5,176 nucleotides of DNA, taken from the NCBI GenBank assembly GCA_001769005.1, contig MENE01000134.1:45605-50780 (forward strand), given 5' to 3'. The stretch comes from Bacteroidetes bacterium GWA2_31_9b (GTDB taxonomy: Bacteria > Bacteroidota > Bacteroidia > Bacteroidales > UBA12077). A program made the translations under genes and the position numbers. The notes under the pieces are model-generated. The model saw only the letters and a list, made by a program, of their open reading frames with translations, did not search any database and was not told where the DNA came from. The first letter of the stretch is position 1, and each line of letters starts with the position of its first letter. This document shows positions 1 through 5,176 of the stretch, piece after piece.

Positions 1-1
1 T

Positions 2-886
2 ATGCATGCATGTGGACACGATGCTCATTCAGCGTCGTTACTTGGCACATTAATGATTTTAAACGAACTTAAAGATGAGTTTGAAGGAACTGTAAAATTT
101 ATTTTTCAACCAGCCGAAGAAAAACTACCCGGTGGAGCAAAAGCAATGATTGAAGAAGGAGTTCTTGAGAATCCTACACCCGATTTAATTATTGCTCAAC
201 ATGTGTATCCTGAATTAGAATCAGGGAAACTAGGATTTAAAGCAGGGACTTACATGGCTTCAAGTGATGAAATTTATATTACAGTTAAAGGAAAAGGCGG
301 ACACGCTGCAATACCTGATAAAATTGATAATACCGTTTTAATTGCTTCGAAATTAATAGTCGAAATGCAACAAATTCCAAAAGTATTGGCTCCTACAAAT
401 ACTCCTACAGTACTTTCATTTGGAAAATTTATTGCCAATGGTGCAACAAATGTAATTCCCGATGAAGTAAAAATTGAAGGAACCTTTCGAACCATGAATG
501 AAAAATGGAGAAATGAAGCTCATATTAAAATCAAAGAAATAGCCAGTGAAATGGCAAAAAATAATAATATCACCATTGATGTTACTATTTTAAAAGGTTA
601 TCCTGTTCTAATAAACCACGAAAGTTCAACTAACAAAGCAATACTTTTTGCAGAAAACTTACTTGGAAACGAAAATGTTATTCGATTGGAATCCAGAATG
701 ACATCAGAAGATTTTGCATATTATTCACAGAAAGTACCTTCTGTTTTTTATCGCTTAGGAATAACTGAAAAGGGAGCAAAAACATTTTACCCATTACATT
801 CACCTAATTTTACATTAGTTGATGATTCTCTTAAAACAGGAATATCAACTATGGCATATTTAACTATTGAGTTTTTAGAAAATTAA
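2..886 (+). CDS. M20 family metallo-amidohydrolase (N-acyl-amino acid / peptide amidohydrolase), 5' end outside window
   Basis: This is a cytosolic-type M20 (aminoacylase-1/hippuricase-like) metallohydrolase that cleaves the amide bond of N-acylated amino acids or related amides; the exact substrate cannot be read from the sequence. The 294 visible residues begin at the metal-binding motif MHACGHDAH. That Met is internal: family members are usually about 380-400 residues, so roughly 95-100 N-terminal residues lie upstream of the window. Likely metal and catalytic positions, by family knowledge, are Cys4 and His6, the Glu pair at 39-40 (QPAEE), His67 (AQHV) and the late His266 (LHSP). The inserted dimerisation (lid) domain spans about residues 85-195 and carries GKGGHAAIPD (97-106) and NVIPDEVKIEGTFRT (150-164). 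MTSEDFAYY (233-241) is also typical. The C-terminus is intact, ending in FLEN. The next gene is 175 bp away with its own promoter, so no operon link is visible. The family call is secure. Confidence 0.93.
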   Translation: MHACGHDAHSASLLGTLMILNELKDEFEGTVKFIFQPAEEKLPGGAKAMIEEGVLENPTPDLIIAQHVYPELESGKLGFKAGTYMASSDEIYITVKGKGGHAAIPDKIDNTVLIASKLIVEMQQIPKVLAPTNTPTVLSFGKFIANGATNVIPDEVKIEGTFRTMNEKWRNEAHIKIKEIASEMAKNNNITIDVTILKGYPVLINHESSTNKAILFAENLLGNENVIRLESRMTSEDFAYYSQKVPSVFYRLGITEKGAKTFYPLHSPNFTLVDDSLKTGISTMAYLTIEFLEN

Positions 887-903
887 TTTTCAAATTTTCT
901 AAA
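874..903 (+). terminator. AT-rich hairpin overlapping the amidohydrolase stop codon, possible weak terminator
   Basis: The arm TTTAGAAAATT (874-884) is perfectly complementary to AATTTTCTAAA (893-903), giving an 11-bp stem with an 8-nt loop. The left arm includes the last codons and reaches the first base of the TAA stop (884-886). The stem is almost all A-T and the sequence after it (TTATTTC) is a poor U tract, so termination is uncertain. A role in 3'-end stability, or chance in AT-rich DNA, is equally possible. Confidence 0.35.
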
Positions 904-986
904 TTATTTCAATAAAAAAATACAAAAAACAATCATCTTATTTGGAATGATTCTAAATTTATGTACATTTATCTTTTAATAGTCAT

Positions 987-1021
987 TTTGTTTTTCTATT
1001 CGATTTTTGGAAATACTTTTG
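987..1021 (+). promoter_or_regulatory. Bacteroidota-type promoter for the ferredoxin gene
   Basis: TACTTTTG at 1014-1021 is an exact match to the Bacteroidota -7 consensus TAnnTTTG. TTTG at 987-990 fits the -33 element, with a 23-bp spacer at the long end of the accepted range. Transcription would start near 1026-1029, leaving a leader of about 35 nt before the ATG at 1062. The leader has no Shine-Dalgarno sequence and is A/T-rich, as is usual in this phylum. The -7 match is clear; the -33 choice is less sure. Confidence 0.6.
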
Positions 1022-1061
1022 CATGTAAATAAAACTAATTGTAAACTTAAAATTAATCATT

Positions 1062-1229
1062 ATGGCTTATAAAATAAGTGACGACTGTACAGCTTGTGGT
1101 ACTTGTATTGACGAATGCCCAGTTGAAGCAATATCTGAAGGTGATATTTATAAAATAGATCCTGATACATGTACTGATTGTGGTGCTTGCGCTGATGTTT
1201 GCCCAGTTGAGGCTATTCACCCAGCATAA
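1062..1229 (+). CDS. Small 2[4Fe-4S] ferredoxin (bacterial/clostridial type)
   Basis: This 55-residue soluble protein carries low-potential electrons between redox enzymes, for example pyruvate:ferredoxin oxidoreductase, hydrogenase or Rnf-type complexes in anaerobes; the partners are not visible here. It has two CxxCxxCxxxCP cluster motifs: Cys9, 12, 15, 19 (CTACGTCIDECP) and Cys37, 40, 43, 47 (CTDCGACADVCP). Each is followed by VEAI, which shows the internal two-fold duplication of the fold. Cys19 would complete the second cluster and Cys47 the first, as in the family. Length and spacing match the classic 54-56-residue clostridial ferredoxins, and the protein is complete. The ATG at 1062 is chosen because MAYKISDDC is the normal N-terminus of Bacteroidales ferredoxins and a promoter element lies just upstream. 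A strong terminator follows at 1250, so the gene is probably transcribed alone and strongly. Confidence 0.96.
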   Translation: MAYKISDDCTACGTCIDECPVEAISEGDIYKIDPDTCTDCGACADVCPVEAIHPA

Positions 1230-1249
1230 CTAAAAAAACAAACAAAATT

Positions 1250-1274
1250 AAACCCGCTTCATGCGGGTTTTTTT
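1250..1274 (+). terminator. Rho-independent terminator of the ferredoxin gene
   Basis: AAACCCGC (1250-1257) pairs perfectly with GCGGGTTT (1263-1270) around a TTCAT loop, and the run of T continues to 1274. The stem has a GC-rich core and a seven-T tail, 20 nt after the ferredoxin stop. It separates the ferredoxin from the downstream methyltransferase gene. Confidence 0.93.
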
Positions 1275-1314
1275 ATGCTTTAAATTTAACTTTAAAAAAT
1301 TATCAAATAAGTTG

Positions 1315-1322
1315 TATTTTCG
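1315..1322 (+). promoter_or_regulatory. Possible -7 promoter element for the membrane methyltransferase
   Basis: TATTTTCG matches the Bacteroidota -7 consensus TAnnTTTG with one mismatch. It lies just after the ferredoxin terminator and about 43 bp before the ATG at 1366, so its position is sensible. I see no good TTTG -33 partner at 17-23 bp upstream, so the call is tentative. Confidence 0.35.
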
Positions 1323-1365
1323 TGCCTTGAAATTATAAATTATAAATTTTAAACAATAAAATATT

Positions 1366-2103
1366 ATGTCATTAGTAGAAGAATTTGACAAAACCGGAAA
1401 TTGGTTTTTTAAATACCGCAGTTATTTACCAGTAGCATTATTTCCTATAGCTTCACTGGTTATTTATCTTGAATATAAAAAAGATTTTCTTGTTTCTGAT
1501 ATTCGTTGGTCTTTAGTTTGTTTATTAATTTCTCTAATTGGGTTATTAATTCGTGTTTTAGTTATTGGATTTATGCCAAAAGGAACATCGGGAAGAAATA
1601 CTTCAAAACAAGTAGCTGAAACTCTTAATACAAAAGGAATTTATTCAGTTGTAAGACACCCGTTGTATCTGGGAAATTTCTTAATGTGGCTTGGAATAAT
1701 TCTTTATGTAAATAATCTTTGGTTTGCTATTGCCGGCATTTTACTTTTCTGGCTTTATTATGAACGAATTATGTTTGCTGAGGAGCAATTTCTTAAAAGA
1801 AAATTTGGTGAACAATACCTTGCATGGTCGTTAAAAACACCTGCATTTATACCAAATTTCAAAGGTTGGCAAGATCCTGATTTGGAATTCTCGATTAAAA
1901 ATGTATTGAAAAGAGAGTACAACGGGTTCTTTGCAATTGGAATTTCGTTTGCTTATCTGAATGTGTTAAAAAATTATGTTGAATTGGATAAATTCGAGAT
2001 TTCTAAATTATGGCTTTATACAGTAATTTTAACATTTGTAATTTTTATAGTTTTACGTACTTTAAAGAAAACGACTAAAGTACTGAATGTTAAAGGAAGA
2101 TAA
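1366..2103 (+). CDS. Membrane methyltransferase of the isoprenylcysteine carboxyl methyltransferase / phospholipid methyltransferase type
   Basis: This 245-residue integral membrane protein probably transfers a methyl group from S-adenosylmethionine to a lipid or membrane-associated substrate. The substrate is unknown; bacteria generally lack prenylated CaaX proteins, so 'isoprenylcysteine' describes the fold only. Hydrophobic segments lie at about residues 20-36, 47-70, 102-132, 187-203 and 214-231. The family signature is GIYSVVRHPLYLGNFL (91-106), with Arg97-His98-Pro99, Tyr101 and Gly103 forming the usual RHPxYxG cofactor-site motif. Glu139-Glu140 and FGEQYLAW (147-154) make up the conserved C-terminal part of the core. 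After about residue 165 there is an extra tail of about 80 residues with two more hydrophobic segments and a basic end. The ATG follows an A/T-rich leader without a Shine-Dalgarno sequence. The gene is 136 bp after the ferredoxin stop and closed by its own terminator, so it is probably monocistronic. Confidence 0.82.
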   Translation: MSLVEEFDKTGNWFFKYRSYLPVALFPIASLVIYLEYKKDFLVSDIRWSLVCLLISLIGLLIRVLVIGFMPKGTSGRNTSKQVAETLNTKGIYSVVRHPLYLGNFLMWLGIILYVNNLWFAIAGILLFWLYYERIMFAEEQFLKRKFGEQYLAWSLKTPAFIPNFKGWQDPDLEFSIKNVLKREYNGFFAIGISFAYLNVLKNYVELDKFEISKLWLYTVILTFVIFIVLRTLKKTTKVLNVKGR

Positions 2104-2106
2104 TTT

Positions 2107-2131
2107 AAAGCGCCAAATGGCGCTTTTTTTT
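2107..2131 (+). terminator. Rho-independent terminator of the membrane methyltransferase gene
   Basis: AAAGCGCC (2107-2114) pairs perfectly with GGCGCTTT (2119-2126) around a 4-nt AAAT loop, followed by an eight-T run (2124-2131). It starts 3 nt after the stop codon. It isolates this gene from the receptor gene downstream. Confidence 0.94.
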
Positions 2132-2189
2132 ACTTTCATTTTATCATAACATTAAAATTAAATCATAAAAAAGATAACTGTATTTTGAA

Positions 2190-2221
2190 TTTTAAGTATA
2201 CATGTTAAGCTTTACTTAAAA
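2190..2221. promoter_or_regulatory. Inverted repeat in the leader of the chemoreceptor gene, possible operator or 5'-UTR hairpin
   Basis: TTTTAAGTA (2190-2198) and TACTTAAAA (2213-2221) are perfect 9-bp inverted arms around a 14-bp spacer, ending 8 bp before the ATG at 2230. The spacer holds a second TTAAG and the palindrome ACATGT (2200-2205). TATTTTG at 2181-2187 is only a partial -7 element, so no promoter is placed confidently. The repeat could bind a dimeric regulator or fold in the mRNA near the start codon; chance is possible given the AT content. Confidence 0.3.
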
Positions 2222-2229
2222 AATAAAAT

Positions 2230-3777
2230 ATGCTTCGAAAGTTTAAAATATCCACAAGGTTAGGTTTCTTAATTTCAATGATGATAGTTTTGGTTTTATT
2301 TACCATATTAGGTTTTTACTATGGGCTTGGAAAAATTAAAAATTATTATTCAAATCAATTAAAAACAGAGCTACTTACTATTCAAAAAGAAAAAATTAAA
2401 GTTGGTACTCATTCTGTAGCTTTAACAATTAGCAATTTGCTCAATGGAATTACAGATGATAGTCTTAAGATTAAACTTATCAGGCAAACCATTGATAATA
2501 TTCGTTATGAAAAAGATGAATCAGGTTATTATTTTGTTTATGAAGGTACCATAAATATTGCTCACCCCGATCATCAATATTATGGAAAAGATTTATCAGG
2601 ATTAAGAGATATAAATAACACTTATTTTATACAAGAAGCTTTTAAAAACTCTCAAAACGGCGGAGATTTTAATAATTTAATCTTTTTAAAACCAGGAAAA
2701 GGAGATCAACCAAAAATTGTATATTCTGAGGGTATTCCAAATACTAATTATTGGATTGCTACAGGGGTATATTTAGATAATATCCAAGAATCTCAATCAA
2801 AAATTGAAGCTGGTATAAACAAAATGACCCAAAATTTAACCCTGAAAATTGTTTGTATGCTCTTTTTGATTTTGGCAATACTTGCATTACCACTTGGGAT
2901 TTCAATTCGCAGGAGTATTGTTAAGCCATTGAAAAGGGCAATTGATACTATTGATGAACTGGCAAATGGAAACCTTAATGTTGAATTAAATGATAATTAT
3001 AGCGATGAAATTGGGAAATTGAATGTTTCACTATTAAAAATGATTGTAAAGTTAAAAAGTGTATTAGTTAATGTAAAAATTGCATCTGAAATTGTAACAA
3101 ATAATAGTATTGAAATGAATAAAACCGTTGAGCAAATGGCCCAGGGTGCTTATCGACAAGCAGCAACCACTCAACAAATTTCAACTACAATGAGCCAAAT
3201 TAGTGAAAAAGTAAAATCAGCATCAGAAAATGCACATCTTACCAATAGTATATCTACAGAAGCAGCATCAGACACAAGCCAAACAGGTGAGATTATTGGT
3301 GAAGTAATTCGGGTAATAGAAGATATAATATTGAAGATTAGGATTGTTGAAGAAATTGCAAGGCAAACAAATTTGTTAGCAATAAATGCAGCTATTGAAG
3401 CTGCGAGAGCTGGAAATTTTGGAAAAGGATTTGCTGCAGTTGCAAATGAAGTTAAACGATTAGCAGAAAAAAGCCAGGAAGCATCATCTATAATAAATAA
3501 ATTATCAGCAGAAAGTTCTCTAATTGCTTCAAATGCAGGAGAAACAATAAACAAATTGGTTCCAAGTATTCAGGAAGTTTCAAGGCTTGTTGATGAAATT
3601 TCTATTTCAAGTATTGAAGAAACACAGAGCATTCTTGAAATTACCAAGGCAGTAGTAGAACTTGACAATGTTATTCAACAAAATGCTTCTTCATCTGAAG
3701 AGTTAGCTGCAGCTTCTGAACAATTAGCTAGTCAAGCTGAAAATCTTCAAAAATTAATTACGTTTTTTAAATTTTAA
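2230..3777 (+). CDS. Methyl-accepting chemotaxis protein with periplasmic Cache sensor, HAMP and signalling domain
   Basis: This complete 515-residue transmembrane receptor senses a small ligand outside the membrane and signals to a CheW/CheA-type kinase complex. In order it has a transmembrane helix (about 11-33); a periplasmic single-Cache (sCache_2-like) domain (about 40-190) with DESGYYFVYE (96-105), AHP (111-113), KPG (154-156) and WIATGVYLDNI (175-185); a second transmembrane helix (about 204-226); HAMP (about 226-279); and a cytoplasmic coiled-coil hairpin (about 290-510). The hairpin tip EIARQTNLLAINAAIEAARAG (375-395) is the family hallmark. Aligned by eye with typical receptors the coiled coil shows no indels. 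The C-terminus ends FFKF, with no CheR-docking pentapeptide such as NWETF. Asn396 and Ala403 are unusual at the tip. Small carboxylic acids are common ligands of sCache_2 domains, but the ligand here is unknown. No che genes flank it. The upstream gene is closed by a terminator, so it has its own promoter. Confidence 0.94.
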   Translation: MLRKFKISTRLGFLISMMIVLVLFTILGFYYGLGKIKNYYSNQLKTELLTIQKEKIKVGTHSVALTISNLLNGITDDSLKIKLIRQTIDNIRYEKDESGYYFVYEGTINIAHPDHQYYGKDLSGLRDINNTYFIQEAFKNSQNGGDFNNLIFLKPGKGDQPKIVYSEGIPNTNYWIATGVYLDNIQESQSKIEAGINKMTQNLTLKIVCMLFLILAILALPLGISIRRSIVKPLKRAIDTIDELANGNLNVELNDNYSDEIGKLNVSLLKMIVKLKSVLVNVKIASEIVTNNSIEMNKTVEQMAQGAYRQAATTQQISTTMSQISEKVKSASENAHLTNSISTEAASDTSQTGEIIGEVIRVIEDIILKIRIVEEIARQTNLLAINAAIEAARAGNFGKGFAAVANEVKRLAEKSQEASSIINKLSAESSLIASNAGETINKLVPSIQEVSRLVDEISISSIEETQSILEITKAVVELDNVIQQNASSSEELAAASEQLASQAENLQKLITFFKF

Positions 3778-3827
3778 AAAACTCAATATTGATAAGATAT
3801 AAAGTTTTACAAAAAGCTATTTTATAT

Positions 3828-3862
3828 AAAAAAAAGATCCATACTAAAAGTATGGATCTTTT
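3828..3862. terminator. Bidirectional intrinsic terminator between the chemoreceptor and fhs
   Basis: AAAAGATCCATAC (3832-3844) pairs perfectly with GTATGGATCTTTT (3850-3862) around a TAAAA loop, giving a 13-bp stem. On the minus strand the hairpin is followed by eight U (complement of A3828-3835), a strong tail for fhs, whose stop is about 41 nt away. On the plus strand the tail is only four U, weaker, and lies about 55 nt after the receptor stop. The placement between convergent genes supports use from both sides. Confidence 0.88.
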
Positions 3863-3903
3863 ACAACTCATATTATCTCAATACTAAATAATCTGAACTA
3901 AAT

Positions 3904-5176
3904 CTAGAATAATCCAACAATATTTCCATGTTCGTCAATGTCGATCTTTTCGGCAGAAGGTATACTAGGTAATCCGGGCATTCGCATTATTGTTCCTGCA
4001 ATTGGAACAATAAACCCAGCTCCTGATGACAATTCAATTTCACGGATTTTTACTGTAAAGTCGCGTGGACGATTTCTCTTGTACTGATCATCAGACAATG
4101 ATTTTTGTGTTTTCGCAATACATACTGCAAGGTTTGATAATCCTAACTCGTTAATTTTCTTTAACTGGTTTTTAGCTTCAATTGAATACTCAACATTTTT
4201 AGCACCATACATTTTTGTAGCAATAGCTTCAATTTTTTCTTCATAACTCCATTCAGGATAATACAATGGTTTAAAACAAGTAGGACAATCGGAAACCGCT
4301 TTAACTACCTTTTCGGCTAAATCAGTTGCTCCTGACCCACCCTTAGCCCATGCATCGTTTAAAGCAACAGTAATTCCTAATGATTCACAATGTTTTTGTG
4401 CCAATTCAATTTCTGCTGTAGTATCTGAGTCAAATTTATTAATAGCTACAACAGGTTTGAATCCGTAATAACTCATATTTTCGATATGTTTGTCGAGATT
4501 TTCGAATCCTATTTCGAGTGCTTTTAGATTTTCTTTTGCCATTTCAGACATTTTAGCACCGCCATGGTATTTAAGAGCACGAATAGTTGCAACAATTACA
4601 ACAGCATTAGGCATTAAATCACCACCCTGTGATTTTATATTAAAAAACTTTTCTGCTCCCAATTCGCTGGCAAAACCAGCTTCAGTAACAACATAATCGG
4701 TAAGTGATAAACCCATTTTAGTAGCAATAATAGTATTTGTTCCCTGAGCAATATTTGCAAATGGTCCACCATGAATAATTGCAGGATTTCCTTCCAATGT
4801 TTGAACCAGATTTGGCTTAATTGCATCTTTTAATAAAACTGTCATTGCACCCTGAGCTTTTAAATCGCGAGCAAAAATTGGTTTATCGTCGTAAGTATAT
4901 CCAATAAAAATATTACCTAATCTATTTTTTAAATCCTGAAGATTCTGTGAAACACATAATGTTGCCATTACTTCAGATGCTGCAGTAATATTAAATCCTG
5001 TTTCACGGGGTACACCTTGCTTAGGACCGCCCAACCCTATTACGATATCGCGCAATGAACGTTCGTTCATGTCCATTACACGTTTCCACTCAACAGTTCT
5101 TGGATCTATTCCTAAATTACCTTCTTTTAACTGGATATTGTTATCGATTAATGCAGATAACAAGTTATGAGCTTTT
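3904..5176 (-). CDS. fhs: Formate-tetrahydrofolate ligase (formyltetrahydrofolate synthetase), N-terminal part outside window
   Basis: This cytosolic enzyme joins formate to tetrahydrofolate with ATP, making 10-formyl-THF for purine and formyl-Met synthesis, or for formate handling in anaerobes. About 423 codons are visible, ending with a TAG stop at 3906-3904. The frame stays open to the right edge and starts with residues KAHNLLSALIDNN, a conserved internal segment, so the TTG at 5163 is not a true start. The family is usually about 556 residues, so about 130 are missing, including the P-loop. Numbered from the TTG codon, visible signatures are the family motif VATIRALKYHGG (191-202), a conserved NPAIIHGGPFANIAQGTN stretch (126-143), VAINKFDSDT (239-248), KTQKSLSDD (351-359) and MPGLPSIP (395-402). 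No frameshift is visible. It converges with the receptor gene and uses the hairpin at 3828-3862 as terminator. The assignment is very secure. Confidence 0.97.
   Translation of the reverse strand, partial: KAHNLLSALIDNNIQLKEGNLGIDPRTVEWKRVMDMNERSLRDIVIGLGGPKQGVPRETGFNITAASEVMATLCVSQNLQDLKNRLGNIFIGYTYDDKPIFARDLKAQGAMTVLLKDAIKPNLVQTLEGNPAIIHGGPFANIAQGTNTIIATKMGLSLTDYVVTEAGFASELGAEKFFNIKSQGGDLMPNAVVIVATIRALKYHGGAKMSEMAKENLKALEIGFENLDKHIENMSYYGFKPVVAINKFDSDTTAEIELAQKHCESLGITVALNDAWAKGGSGATDLAEKVVKAVSDCPTCFKPLYYPEWSYEEKIEAIATKMYGAKNVEYSIEAKNQLKKINELGLSNLAVCIAKTQKSLSDDQYKRNRPRDFTVKIREIELSSGAGFIVPIAGTIMRMPGLPSIPSAEKIDIDEHGNIVGLF

Noticed and set aside
274..495. Minus-strand open frame inside the amidohydrolase gene.
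   Set aside because: A shadow of the conserved lid domain coding sequence; no protein features of its own.
931..952. Inverted repeat AATCAT / ATGATT with a 10-nt loop upstream of the ferredoxin promoter.
   Set aside because: Only 6 bp and AT-rich; expected by chance in this composition.
961..1032. A 23-codon hydrophobic reading frame (MYIYLLIVILFFYS...) between the amidohydrolase and ferredoxin genes.
   Set aside because: It overlaps the ferredoxin promoter elements at 987-1021, and hydrophobic short frames are expected from T-rich DNA. Nothing else supports it as a gene.
1330..1350. Three near-copies of the heptamer AAATTAT/AAATTTT in the methyltransferase leader.
   Set aside because: Short, AT-only and imperfect; most likely simple-sequence drift with no evidence of function.
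3171..3554. Long minus-strand open frame inside the chemoreceptor gene.
   Set aside because: It is antisense to the highly conserved signalling tip, has no family features, and is explained by the codon pattern of the coiled coil.
4490..4826. Plus- and minus-strand short frames within fhs.
   Set aside because: They overlap the conserved Fhs signature region in other frames and show no independent coding features.
5161..5163. TTG codon as a start for fhs.
   Set aside because: The frame remains open upstream and encodes the conserved KAHN residues before LLSALIDN, so the true start lies beyond the right edge.

Overview
The window reads as an ordinary stretch of chromosome from an AT-rich member of the Bacteroidota, probably an anaerobic or facultative Bacteroidales/Marinilabiliales-type organism. 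The reasons are the low GC content, A-rich gene leaders with no Shine-Dalgarno sequence before the three starts that can be seen, a TAnnTTTG-type -7 promoter element before the ferredoxin gene, and a Bacteroidales-like small 2[4Fe-4S] ferredoxin. The phylum is an inference; the window has no rRNA or other phylogenetic marker.

Layout, left to right: (1) the C-terminal three quarters of an M20-family amidohydrolase/aminoacylase (plus strand, cut by the window start); (2) a 55-residue bacterial-type 2[4Fe-4S] ferredoxin at 1062-1229 with its own likely promoter and a strong intrinsic terminator; (3) a 245-residue multi-pass membrane methyltransferase of the isoprenylcysteine carboxyl methyltransferase/phospholipid methyltransferase type, also closed by a strong terminator; (4) a complete 515-residue methyl-accepting chemotaxis-type receptor with a periplasmic Cache sensor; (5) on the minus strand and convergent with the receptor, the C-terminal three quarters of formate-tetrahydrofolate ligase (fhs), which runs off the right edge. 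A 13-bp hairpin between the receptor and fhs can terminate transcription from both sides.

The genes look like single transcription units, not one operon: the ferredoxin, the methyltransferase and the receptor each have a terminator behind them. They share no obvious pathway. Ferredoxin (low-potential electron carrier), fhs (one-carbon metabolism) and the amidohydrolase (N-acyl amino acid or peptide turnover) would fit a fermentative lifestyle. The receptor is an orphan in this window, with no che genes beside it, and its signalling tip has two unusual residues. I see no CRISPR, mobile element, tRNA/rRNA, phage or toxin-antitoxin signal, and no convincing new system. The findings are modest ones: the receptor tip, an inverted repeat in the receptor leader, the extended membrane methyltransferase, and hairpin structures at gene ends.
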